Positions 24,806-30,965 of a stretch of 30,965 nt of DNA are shown piece by piece. The first letter of the stretch is position 1. Every line of letters starts with the position of its first letter. The position numbers were made by a program, and so were the translations under genes. The notes under the pieces are model-generated. The model did no database searches and was not told the DNA's origin. It saw only the letters and a list, made by a program, of their open reading frames with translations. The stretch is from Pseudomonadota bacterium (lineage in GTDB: Bacteria; Pseudomonadota; Alphaproteobacteria; Rhizobiales; Tepidamorphaceae), in NCBI GenBank assembly GCA_023458595.1, contig JAEWYT010000148.1, positions 1 to 30,965 of the forward strand, read 5' to 3'.

Positions 24806-25231
24806 TTACTCGGCGGGCGCCGCTTCTTCGGCGGGCGCCTCGGCCGGGGCTTCGGCAGGCGCTTCGGCAGGCGCGGCCGCCGCGGCCTTGGCCTCTTCCT
24901 CGGCCTGACGCTTCAGCTCGATGCGCTCCAGCGCCTTCTGGTGCGGCTTGCCCTTGTTCGGGTTGTTGCGGGCCGGGCGCGCCACGACGCCGGCGGCATC
25001 GAGGAAGCGCAGCACGCGGTCGGTCGGCGTCGCGCCCTTGGCGAGCCAGGCCTTGGCGGCCTCGATGTCGAGGACGATGCGCTCGGCGTGGTCCTTCGGC
25101 AGCAGCGGGTTGAAGGTGCCGAGCTTCTCGATGAAGCGGCCGTCGCGCGGGCTGCGCGAATCCGCCACGACGATGCGGTAGAACGGCCGCTTCTTGGCGC
25201 CGCCACGGGCCAGTCTGATCTTCAGAGACAT
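24806..25231 (-). CDS. rpsP: 30S ribosomal protein S16 with Ala/Pro/Glu tail
   Basis: S16 is needed for 30S assembly. Residues 1-85 form the standard protein (MSLKIRLARGGAKKRPFYRIVVADSRSPRDGRFIEKLGTFNP...). The chain continues to 141 aa with a helical basic/acidic stretch (QKALERIELKRQAEEEAKA) and a low-complexity tail of APAE units encoded by 12-bp near repeats around 24826-24875. Such tails on S16 are, as far as I know, common in alphaproteobacteria and probably disordered. I chose the ATG at 25231, the universal MSLKIRLAR start; the open frame goes further upstream without similarity. It lies 55 bp after ffh. Confidence 0.96.
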   Translation of the reverse strand: MSLKIRLARGGAKKRPFYRIVVADSRSPRDGRFIEKLGTFNPLLPKDHAERIVLDIEAAKAWLAKGATPTDRVLRFLDAAGVVARPARNNPNKGKPHQKALERIELKRQAEEEAKAAAAAPAEAPAEAPAEAPAEEAAPAE

Positions 25232-25286
25232 GTCAGGTCCTTTTCGCTTTCGTTGTACTGATGTTCGAAGCCGGGGCGGGGCCCGG

Positions 25287-26828
25287 TCATTTCTTCTTGA
25301 TGAAGCCCTTGGGCAGGCCGGGAAGGCCGCCCGGGCCGCCGAGGCCGGGCAATCCGCCGCCGAGACCGGGCGGCAGGCCGCCGATCCCACCCGGCATGGG
25401 AGGCAGCTTCGGCATCGATTTGGGCAGGCCGCCCCCGGACTGGGCGGCTTCCTGCATGGCGGCGAGCTCTTCCGGCGAGGGCTGCGGCATGCCGCCGCCC
25501 ATCCCGAACAGCTTGGCGAGCCCGCCCTTGCCCTTGCCGACGGCCTTCATCATGTCGGCCATCTGGCGGTGCATCTTGAGGAGGCGGTTGACGTCCTCGA
25601 CCCTGGTGCCGGAGCCCGCGGCGATGCGCTTCTTGCGGCTCGCCTTGAGGATGTCGGGCTTGCGCCGTTCCTGGCGGGTCATCGAGGAGATGATCGCGGC
25701 CTGGCGCTTCAGCACGCGGTCGTCGAGATTGGCGCTCTCGAGCTGCTTCTTCATCTTGCCGATGCCGGGCATCATGCCGAGGACGCCCTGCATGCCGCCG
25801 ATCTTCTGCATCTGCTTGAGCTGCTCGGCCAGATCGTCGAGGTCGAACGCGCCCTTGCGCATCTTGTCGGCGATCGCCTTGGCCTTCTCGGCGTCGATCG
25901 TCTCGGCGGCCTTCTCGACGAGGGAGACGATGTCGCCCATGCCGAGGATGCGGCCGGCGATGCGCTCTGGATGGAAGTCCTCGAGCGCGTCCATCTTCTC
26001 GCCGACGCCGGCGAGCTTGATCGGCTTGCCGGTGACCGCGCGCATCGACAGGGCCGCGCCGCCGCGGCCGTCGCCGTCGAGGCGCGTCAGCACGATGCCG
26101 GTCAGCGACAGGCGCTCGTCGAAGGCGCGGGCGAGGTTGACCGCATCCTGGCCGGTCAGCGCGTCGGCGACGAGCAGCACCTCGTGCGGGCTCGTGGCCT
26201 TCTCGATCTCGGCCATCTCGACCATCAGCGCCTCGTCGACGAACTGACGGCCGGCGGTATCGAGCAGGACGACGTCATAGCCGCCGAGGCGGGCGGCCTG
26301 CATGGAGCGCTGCGCGATCTGCACCGGCGTCTGGCCGGCGACGATCGGCAAGGTGTCGACGCCGACCTGCTCGCCGAGGACCTTGAGCTGCTCCTGGGCG
26401 GCGGGACGGCGGGTGTCGAGGGAGGCCATCAAGACCTTGCGCTTCTGGCGCTCGGAAAGGCGCCTGGCGATCTTGGCGGTGGTCGTCGTCTTGCCCGAGC
26501 CCTGCAGGCCGACCATCATGATGGCGACCGGCGGGGGCGCGTTCAGGTCGATCGGCTGGGCGTCGGAGCCGAGCGTCTCGACGAGCACGTCGTGGACGAT
26601 CTTGACGACCATCTGGCCCGGCGTGACCGACTTCAGCACCTCGGCGCCGATGGCGCGCTCGCGCACCTTCTCGACGAAGTCGCGCACCACGTCGAGGGCG
26701 ACGTCGGCCTCGAGCAGCGCCCGGCGCACCTCGCGCAGCGCCGCGGCGATGTCGGCCTCCGTCAGCGCGCCGCGCCTCGTCAGCGCGTCGAGAATGCCGG
26801 AAAGCCGTTCCTGCAGTGAGTCGAACAT
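25287..26828 (-). CDS. ffh: Signal recognition particle protein Ffh
   Basis: GTPase of the SRP that binds 4.5S RNA and targets inner-membrane proteins to FtsY. The 513-aa protein has the N domain (MFDSLQERLSGILDALTRRG, ALREVRRALLEADVAL), P-loop GLQGSGKTTTTAK (107-119), DTRRPAAQEQL, LLDTAGRQ, LTRLDGDGRGGAALS, and the methionine-rich M domain (about 325-465; LKQMQKIGGMQGVLGMMPGIGKM, SGTRVEDVNRLLKMHRQMADMM). It ends in a Gly/Pro/Leu-rich low-complexity tail closing with FIKKK. The ATG at 26828 is the usual start. It is preceded by a small Cys-rich gene 15 bp away and followed by rpsP. Confidence 0.97.
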   Translation of the reverse strand: MFDSLQERLSGILDALTRRGALTEADIAAALREVRRALLEADVALDVVRDFVEKVRERAIGAEVLKSVTPGQMVVKIVHDVLVETLGSDAQPIDLNAPPPVAIMMVGLQGSGKTTTTAKIARRLSERQKRKVLMASLDTRRPAAQEQLKVLGEQVGVDTLPIVAGQTPVQIAQRSMQAARLGGYDVVLLDTAGRQFVDEALMVEMAEIEKATSPHEVLLVADALTGQDAVNLARAFDERLSLTGIVLTRLDGDGRGGAALSMRAVTGKPIKLAGVGEKMDALEDFHPERIAGRILGMGDIVSLVEKAAETIDAEKAKAIADKMRKGAFDLDDLAEQLKQMQKIGGMQGVLGMMPGIGKMKKQLESANLDDRVLKRQAAIISSMTRQERRKPDILKASRKKRIAAGSGTRVEDVNRLLKMHRQMADMMKAVGKGKGGLAKLFGMGGGMPQPSPEELAAMQEAAQSGGGLPKSMPKLPPMPGGIGGLPPGLGGGLPGLGGPGGLPGLPKGFIKKK

Positions 26829-26843
26829 TGCCCGAGACCCGCC

Positions 26844-27077
26844 TTATCCGCCGATCGCTTCATCGAACACGGCGACCGCCGTCTCGAACTTGTCGCGGCA
26901 GCCGGTGTTGCAGAAGCCGACCACCCTGCCGCGATAGAGCGTGAGCGAATCCGCGCTCACGGGATCGCCCGACCACGGGCAGACCTCGTTGAGGCAATCC
27001 TCGATCCTCAGCTCTTCCTTCGATCCTGCGGCCATTGCCATCATTCCAAACGCAAGCGCCACCCGCGGGCGAACCAT
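26844..27077 (-). CDS. Small YHS/TRASH-like cysteine protein
   Basis: A 77-aa protein with the core DCLNEVCPWSGDPVSADSLTLYRGRVVGFCNTGCRDKF. The arrangement CPxSGxPV ... VGFCNxGCRDKF resembles YHS/TRASH metal-binding domains, in which the cysteines bind a metal ion; the function of this branch is unknown. The start is uncertain: the ATG at 27077 gives the longest form, while ATGs at 27044, 27041 and 27035 (the latter with 'ggaatga' just upstream) would start MAAGSKEELRIEDC, closer to the domain. It is the first gene on this strand before ffh, 15 bp away, and is probably co-transcribed with it. Confidence 0.7.
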   Translation of the reverse strand: MVRPRVALAFGMMAMAAGSKEELRIEDCLNEVCPWSGDPVSADSLTLYRGRVVGFCNTGCRDKFETAVAVFDEAIGG

Positions 27078-27142
27078 CGCTGGCGGGTGTCGATCCCTCC
27101 CGCCTCATGTGCGGAGCGACCGTCGTTAACTCAAGCCTGTTC

Positions 27143-27176
27143 CCAAGAAGAACGGCGCGGTGATACGCGCGCGCCG
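27143..27176 (-). terminator. Possible minus-strand terminator
   Basis: A 7-bp GC stem (27153-27159 with 27170-27176, 10-base loop), followed on the minus strand by 'ttcttcttg'. It lies between the NYN cassette and the ffh operon start, about 840 bp past the infA stop. It could be the original terminator of the helicase-infA unit, now separated by the NYN insertion. The T-tract is poor. Confidence 0.3.
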
Positions 27177-27256
27177 CTGAAGAGTCAATGCGGAAGGGAT
27201 GGCTCACAGCGTCGAATCATCGGACGGACTCATATCGTGGCCAGAGTCAAGCGAGA

Positions 27257-27284
27257 TTGACTTTCGGCGAATACGGACTATCTT
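27257..27284 (+). promoter_or_regulatory. Candidate promoter of the NYN locus
   Basis: TTGACT (27257-27262), a 16-base spacer, then TATCTT (27279-27284). The predicted start is near 27291, just before two consecutive hairpins and about 80 nt before the NYN start codon. A 6-bp inverted repeat (agtcaa...ttgact, 27245-27262) overlaps the -35 box and could be an operator. The consensus match is better than elsewhere in this GC-rich window. Confidence 0.45.
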
Positions 27285-27290
27285 TCAACG

Positions 27291-27360
27291 ATACCCGCCA
27301 ACAGCGTGCTGTTGGCTCAAAGGCCGCTCAGAGCGTAAGCTCGTGCGGCCTTTGTTGTTT
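27291..27360 (+). ncRNA. Putative short structured leader or small RNA upstream of the NYN gene
   Basis: From the predicted start the RNA would hold two stems back to back: 27297-27305 with 27308-27316 (gccaacagc/gctgttggc, effectively an 8-bp stem with a 4-base loop), and a long second stem, 27318-27327 with 27345-27354, closed inside by gagc-gtaa-gctc. It ends in a T-rich run (27351-27360). The likely product is an RNA of about 70 nt, made either as a terminated leader or as a stand-alone RNA. Known from sequence only. Confidence 0.3.
27318..27360 (+). terminator. Terminator-like hairpin 12 nt before the NYN start codon
   Basis: A perfect 10-bp outer stem 'caaaggccgc' (27318-27327) with 27345-27354, a 4-bp inner stem with a gtaa loop, then 'ttgttt'. 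The tail is tttgttgttt, an acceptable though not pure T-tract. Its position between promoter and gene means NYN expression would depend on readthrough; alternatively it is merely a 5' stabilising hairpin. Confidence 0.5.
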
Positions 27361-27372
27361 CGGGGGGGCAGT

Positions 27373-27996
27373 ATGAGAGTCTACGTATATGTAGACGGCT
27401 TCAATCTATACTACCGCGCGCTGAAGCATTCACGCTGTAAGTGGCTAAATCTTCACGCCCTCGCGGAGCGTTTGCTGAACGCGGGCGATACCGTTGTCGT
27501 TGTGCGCTATTTCACCGCGCGCGTTTCCGCGCGATCGGGGGACAGAGACGCGCCACGGCGACAACAGATGCTGTTCAATGCGCTGAAGACCATACCGAGC
27601 ATTCAGTTTCACTACGGAAAATTTCTTCCGAAGACCAAGCGCCGGCCGCTGGTTTCCAATCCGTCTCAATTCGTCGAAGTCCACGATACGGAAGAGAAGG
27701 GCTCCGACGTCAATCTCGCGGTCCACCTTCTGCACGACGGCTGGAAGGGCAGCTACGATGTGGCCTTGGTCCTATCCCAGGACACTGATCTCATAGAGCC
27801 CATCCGTCTTGTCACTCAGGAACTCGGTCGGAAGGTGGGACTGGTGTGGCTGGACGGCCGCCGTCCGAATGGGAACATGGCGGCTGCCGCGACTTTCGTC
27901 CGGCACATCAGTTCCGCCGATCTGGCGGCCTCGCAGTTTCCAAATCCGATCATCACGTCAAACGGGGCCGAGATTCATAAGCCCACGACATGGTGA
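27373..27996 (+). CDS. NYN-domain (LabA/DUF88, PIN-like) putative ribonuclease
   Basis: A 207-aa single-domain protein of the NYN family, a PIN-like fold whose characterised members cleave RNA with metal ions. The start YVYVDGFNLYY carries the first acidic residue (D8), EEKGSDVNLAVHLL the second (D112), and VLSQDTDLIEPI the third cluster (D137, D139); all are intact, so it should be active. The C-terminus (SQFPNPI...IHKPTTW) matches a widespread subgroup of stand-alone NYN proteins as I remember them. The ATG at 27373 follows a G-run 'gggggg' that can serve as ribosome-binding site. GC content and codon use are clearly lower than in neighbours (many tat, ata, aat, gta codons), and it is the only plus-strand gene between 12.3 and 30.1 kb, so it was probably acquired. 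The cellular role is unknown. Confidence 0.87.
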   Translation: MRVYVYVDGFNLYYRALKHSRCKWLNLHALAERLLNAGDTVVVVRYFTARVSARSGDRDAPRRQQMLFNALKTIPSIQFHYGKFLPKTKRRPLVSNPSQFVEVHDTEEKGSDVNLAVHLLHDGWKGSYDVALVLSQDTDLIEPIRLVTQELGRKVGLVWLDGRRPNGNMAAAATFVRHISSADLAASQFPNPIITSNGAEIHKPTTW

Positions 27997-28013
27997 ACTC
28001 TTGAGCCGCAGAC

Positions 28014-28289
28014 TCAGCGCCGCTTGAAGTTGCCGCCGCCGCGCCTGGGCTGGCCGGGGACGGGGCCGCCGGTGCGGTGGCGGAAGTTGATGCGGCCGCG
28101 CTCGAGATCGTAGGGGCTCATCTCGACCGTGACGCGGTCGCCGGCAATGGTGCGGATGCGGTGCTTGCGCATCTTGCCGGCCGCATAGGCCAGGATCTCG
28201 TGGTCGTTGTCGAGCTTCACGCGGAAGTTCCCGTCCGGCAGCACTTCCGTGACGGTCCCTTCGAACTCCAGCATCTCTTCCTTTGCCAT
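28014..28289 (-). CDS. infA: Translation initiation factor IF-1
   Basis: Binds the 30S A site during initiation. The 91-aa protein has the complete OB-fold: MAKEEMLEFEGTVTEVLPDGNFRVKLDNDHEILAYAAGKMRKHRIRTIAGDRVTVEMSPYDLERGRINFRHR. About 19 extra residues (TGGPVPGQPRRGGGNFKRR) form a basic Gly/Arg tail absent from the usual 72-aa protein. A strong ribosome-binding site ('aaggag') precedes the ATG at 28289. It lies 28 bp after the helicase gene, so the two are probably one transcript. Some alphaproteobacteria have two infA copies, and a tailed one beside a helicase could be the accessory copy; that is inference. The 3' end is convergent with the NYN gene (17 bp). Confidence 0.93.
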   Translation of the reverse strand: MAKEEMLEFEGTVTEVLPDGNFRVKLDNDHEILAYAAGKMRKHRIRTIAGDRVTVEMSPYDLERGRINFRHRTGGPVPGQPRRGGGNFKRR

Positions 28290-28317
28290 CCGGTTCTCCT
28301 TCGATCTGTCTTGGATA

Positions 28318-29790
28318 TCAGCTGCGGGCGGACGCGGCGGGGCGCCGGTCGGCCTTGCGTTTGAGGAAGGGCATCGCGGCGAGATCCTTGCCGGTTCCTG
28401 TCGCCTTGGCGGGCGCGGCGCTCGCCGAGTGGGCCGAGGCGTGGCCGGTCTTGTGCGCGGCCGCGGCGGCCGGCTTGCGGGCGGCGTTGTGGCCCGACTT
28501 GTGCGAGCCCTTCTCACCGGGCGCGTGGGCCTGGGACCGACCGTTCGGCTGCGCGCCGCCCTGGCGGCGACGGTTGCGGCCGTTGCGGCGCGGCTTGTCG
28601 AAGGAGGCCTTCGGCGCGTCGTCGGACGCCGGCTCCGCGATCGGCGCGGCGACGGCGACCGGGCGGGGCGCCGCCCCGTCGACGGGGATCGACATGCGGA
28701 TCAGCCGCTCGATGTCGCGCAGGTAGGGCCGCTCCTCGGCGTCGCAGAACGACACGGCGATGCCCGCGGCGCCGGCGCGCGCCGTGCGGCCGATGCGGTG
28801 GACGTAGGATTCCGGCACGTTCGGCAGGTCGAAGTTGACGACGTGGCTGACGCCGGGGATGTCGAGGCCGCGGGCGGCGATGTCGGTGGCGATCAGGGCG
28901 CGGACCGTGCCGGCGCGGAAGGCGGCGAGCGTGCGCTCGCGCTGGTTCTGCGACTTGTTGCCGTGGATCGCGGCGGCCGGGATGCCGACCTTGGCGAGGC
29001 TGCGCACCACCTTGTCGGCGCCGTGCTTGGTGCGGGTGAAGACGAGCGCGCGGTCGATCGCCGGATCGCTCAGCACCGAGGCGAGGCGGTTCGGCTTGTC
29101 GGCGCGGCCGACGTGGATGACGGTCTGATCGATCCTGTCGGCGGTCTTGGCGACGGGCGTCACCGAGACGCGCACCGGATCGCGCAGGAACTGGCGCGAC
29201 AGGTCGGCGATCGCCTGCGGCATGGTCGCGGAGAACAGCAGCGTCTGGCGCTCGGCCGGCAGGAACCGGGCGATCGCGCGGATCGCGTGGATGAAGCCCA
29301 TGTCGAGCATCTGGTCGGCTTCGTCGAGCACCAGCACCTCGACCTGCCTGAGGGTCAGCGCGCGCTGCTCGACCAGGTCGATGAGGCGGCCGGGGGTGGC
29401 GACGAGCACGTCGACGCCGCCCTGCAGGGCGCGGATCTGGCGGTTCATCGGCACGCCGCCGATGACGAGCTCGACCTTCAGGGGAAGATGGCGGCCGTAG
29501 CTGCGGAAGGAATCGACGATCTGGCCGGACAGTTCGCGCGTCGGGCTGAGGATCAGGACGCGGCACGATTTCGGCGCCGGCTTCTCGCGCCGGTTCTCGA
29601 GGAAGTTTAGGATCGGCAGGGCGAAGGCGGCGGTCTTGCCGGTGCCCGTCTGGGCGATGCCGATCAGGTCGCGGCCGTTCAGGAGATGCGGGATCGCCTG
29701 GGCCTGGATCGGGGTCGGCGTCACGTGGCCGGCGTCGGAGACGGCGCGCAGCAGGGAGGCCGAGAGGTTCAGTTCGGAGAATGTGTTCAA
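28318..29790 (-). CDS. DEAD-box RNA helicase, RhlE-like
   Basis: ATP-dependent RNA unwinding in ribosome assembly or RNA decay, often cold-induced in this family. From the TTG at 29790 the protein is 490 aa: Q motif (FSELNLSASLLRAVSDAG...TPIQAQAI), Walker A AQTGTGKT (46-53), PTRELSGQI, GG, TPGRLIDL, DEAD (LVLDEADQMLDMGF), SATMP, then domain 2 with LVFTRTKHGAD, HGNKSQNQRERTL, ATDIAARGLDIP and HRIGRTARAG. After about residue 385 comes a basic, Ala/His/Lys-rich disordered tail (RRNGRNRRRQGG, SHKSGHNAARKPAAAAAHKTGHASAHS), common in RhlE-type helicases. An ATG 44 codons upstream (29922) would add a sequence unlike helicases, so I prefer the TTG, which has 'gaaag' upstream. infA follows. Confidence 0.92.
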   Translation of the reverse strand: MNTFSELNLSASLLRAVSDAGHVTPTPIQAQAIPHLLNGRDLIGIAQTGTGKTAAFALPILNFLENRREKPAPKSCRVLILSPTRELSGQIVDSFRSYGRHLPLKVELVIGGVPMNRQIRALQGGVDVLVATPGRLIDLVEQRALTLRQVEVLVLDEADQMLDMGFIHAIRAIARFLPAERQTLLFSATMPQAIADLSRQFLRDPVRVSVTPVAKTADRIDQTVIHVGRADKPNRLASVLSDPAIDRALVFTRTKHGADKVVRSLAKVGIPAAAIHGNKSQNQRERTLAAFRAGTVRALIATDIAARGLDIPGVSHVVNFDLPNVPESYVHRIGRTARAGAAGIAVSFCDAEERPYLRDIERLIRMSIPVDGAAPRPVAVAAPIAEPASDDAPKASFDKPRRNGRNRRRQGGAQPNGRSQAHAPGEKGSHKSGHNAARKPAAAAAHKTGHASAHSASAAPAKATGTGKDLAAMPFLKRKADRRPAASARS

Positions 29791-30101
29791 GTAACAGACT
29801 TTCGTTGTCGCGGGCGGCGGCGCTCCACAGCGGAAGCGCCCGCGCTCACGCGGTTCGGGGGCGAAGACACCCCGCGCGGCCTGGGCTGTCGAAAAGGGAA
29901 CGAGGTCTAATCTGGCGGGCAAAATATCTCGGAAGGATATTCGAGCAACGCGGCCCGCGAGTCTCGGATGGCGGCTATATGGCCGATGAATGCCGCTTTT
30001 TCAAGGCGAAACGCACGTCATTCCGCAATTGCGAAGAAGCACTACGTTAATCTGTGCAACCGCAATATGCGCCCGCAACCCGCTCCAGGAGGCCCAATCC
30101 G
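29791..30101. other. Divergent intergenic region, helicase / acetoacetate decarboxylase
   Basis: These 311 bases separate divergent genes. Nothing coding is convincing, although the helicase frame stays open to 29922. The part from 29910 to 30065 is AT-richer than its surroundings and should hold promoters for both sides, but I found no clear -35/-10 pair. A good ribosome-binding site 'aggagg' (30087-30092) serves the plus-strand gene. Confidence 0.5.
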
Positions 30102-30857
30102 ATGATCAGCGAGGACGACGTCCGCGCCCGCGCCTACGCGATGCCGCTCACCAGTCCGGCCTTTCCGCCGGGGCCCTATCGCTTCATCAACCGGGAGTTC
30201 TTCATCGTCACCTACCGCACCGACCCCGACGCGCTCGCCGCCGTCGTGCCGGCGCCGCTCGAGATCGACGAGCCGATCGTCAAGTACGAGTTCATCCGCA
30301 TGCCGGATTCGACCGGCTTCGGCGACTACACCGAATCCGGCCAGGTGATCCCGGTGTCCTACAAGGGTCAGAAGGGCGGCTACGTGCACGCCATGTATCT
30401 CGACGACGATTCGCCGATCGCCGGCGGCCGCGAGCTGTGGGGCTTCCCCAAGAAGCTCGCGAGCCCGAAGATCGCGGTCGAGAAGGAGACGCTGGTCGGC
30501 ACGCTCGATTTCGGCTCGATCCGGATCGCCACGGCGACGATGGGCTACAAGCACCGGCCGGTGGCCGAGGCCGACGTGATGGCGAGCCTCAGCGCGCCGA
30601 ACTTCCTCCTGAAGATCATCCCGCATGTCGACGCGACCCCGCGCATCTGCGAGCTCGTGCGCTATTACATGACCGACATCGTCTTCAAGGGCGCCTGGAC
30701 GGGCCCCGCCGCGCTCGAGCTGTTCGAGCACGCGCTCGCCCCCGTGGCGCAGCTCCCGGTGCGCGAGGTGGTCGGCGCGACCCATATCGTCACCGACCTG
30801 ACGCTCGGCCTCGGCGAGGTGGTGCACGACTACCTGGAGCCTTTCAGGGTCAAATAG
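30102..30857 (+). CDS. adc: Acetoacetate decarboxylase family protein
   Basis: A 251-aa protein of the acetoacetate decarboxylase family (the Clostridium enzyme has about 245 aa), which decarboxylates acetoacetate to acetone through a Schiff base. The catalytic motif ELWGFPKKLASPKI is present, with the adjacent lysines K117-K118 corresponding to Lys115-Lys116 of the clostridial enzyme. Other conserved stretches are REFFIVTYRTDPDALAAVVPAPLE, YHA-like GGYVHAMYLDDDSPIAGGRE and LVRYYMTDIVFKGAWTGPAALELFEHA. Full length and the normal start MISEDDVRARAYAMPLTSPAFPPGPY argue for a true Adc rather than a distant homologue. The ATG at 30102 has AGGAGG 9 bases upstream. No CoA-transferase or hydroxybutyrate gene lies inside the window on either side. 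Confidence 0.88.
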   Translation: MISEDDVRARAYAMPLTSPAFPPGPYRFINREFFIVTYRTDPDALAAVVPAPLEIDEPIVKYEFIRMPDSTGFGDYTESGQVIPVSYKGQKGGYVHAMYLDDDSPIAGGRELWGFPKKLASPKIAVEKETLVGTLDFGSIRIATATMGYKHRPVAEADVMASLSAPNFLLKIIPHVDATPRICELVRYYMTDIVFKGAWTGPAALELFEHALAPVAQLPVREVVGATHIVTDLTLGLGEVVHDYLEPFRVK

Positions 30858-30945
30858 AAACAATTCTGTTTGCGATCGGCGAGGCGATCCGGCGTCGAGA
30901 GCGGCGCAGGGCGATGCCGGGCATCGGCCAAGGCGGGCCCGAACG

Positions 30946-30965
30946 ACATCGGATGTTTCCGATGT
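30946..30965. repeat. Second copy of the 'catcggatgtttccgatg' hairpin, cut by the window edge
   Basis: The final 20 bases are identical to 5879-5898, the core of the first hairpin of the inverted-repeat element. The base before differs, and the context is otherwise unrelated up to the edge, so either only the hairpin is dispersed or the rest of the element lies outside the window. The stretch 30858-30945 has no gene; it holds a short 'cgatgc-cgg-gcatcg' palindrome (30912-30926). Confidence 0.75.

Noticed and set aside
25194..26819. 541-codon open frame opposite ffh
   Set aside because: Antisense shadow; His/Leu/Asp-rich translation without domain, while ffh on the other strand is unmistakable.
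27291..27372. tRNA or tmRNA fragment upstream of the NYN gene
   Set aside because: No TPsiC-like GTTCGANTC segment, no CCA-side acceptor pairing and only two stems; a leader or terminator structure fits better.
28318..29922. Helicase starting at the ATG at 29922
   Set aside because: The extra 44 residues are Arg/Pro-rich and precede the normal RhlE N-terminus; the TTG at 29790 gives the expected start, though this is not proven.

Overview
The window is a very GC-rich chromosomal segment of an alphaproteobacterium, most probably of the order Hyphomicrobiales (Rhizobiales). The evidence is gene order and family content: ffh-rpsP-rimM-trmD-rplS; lptM-lysA-TIGR02302; ftsE-ftsX-ydcF-plsC divergent from an MJ0042 zinc-ribbon gene, hpt and a CpdR-like receiver; and a class II ribonucleotide reductase. 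Most genes look like core chromosome. I see no rRNA, tRNA, CRISPR array, transposase or prophage.

Layout. 1-569: no gene, with a 123-bp tandem repeat and a two-hairpin REP-like element. 570-4106 (-): nrdJ, interrupted by a 375-residue LAGLIDADG intein placed immediately before the radical cysteine. 4385-5785 (+): a LigM-like tetrahydrofolate-dependent aryl O-demethylase. 5786-6145: an inverted-repeat element. 6146-6958 (+): a cysteine-rich exported protein. 6987-10263 (-): plsC, ydcF, ftsX and ftsE, separated by a TTAA-N7-TTAA (CtrA-type) box from 10429-12267 (+): zinc-ribbon membrane protein, hpt and CpdR-like receiver. 12237-18493 (-): TIGR02302 membrane protein, lysA, lptM, a zincin-like protein, a small membrane protein, a GFA-family protein and an exported coiled-coil protein. 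18494-18847: a second copy of the two-hairpin element. 18848-22605 (-): methyltransferase, MFS permease, a small ORF and leuC. 22683-27077 (-): a Cys-rich small protein, ffh, rpsP, rimM, trmD and rplS, closed by an intrinsic terminator. 27130-28010 (+): a lower-GC NYN-domain nuclease cassette with its own promoter and leader hairpins. 28014-29790 (-): a DEAD-box helicase and an IF-1 gene. 30102-30857 (+): an acetoacetate decarboxylase-family protein. The last 20 bases repeat a hairpin found at 5879-5898.

How the genes work together. The 22.7-27.1 kb operon serves translation and membrane targeting (SRP GTPase, S16, 16S maturation factor RimM, tRNA m1G37 methylase, L19), and the helicase/IF-1 pair is also translational. 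FtsEX, YdcF, PlsC and the TIGR02302 protein belong to envelope and division. LysA supplies lysine, and its substrate is meso-diaminopimelate for peptidoglycan; LeuC serves leucine synthesis; NrdJ makes deoxynucleotides.

The most unusual items are the intein at the NrdJ radical cysteine, a ribosomal protein L19 carrying a helix-hairpin-helix domain, the NYN nuclease preceded by a promoter and a short structured, terminator-like leader, and the CtrA-type box between ftsE and the genes leading to the CpdR-like regulator. All identifications come from reading motifs; no database search was made.
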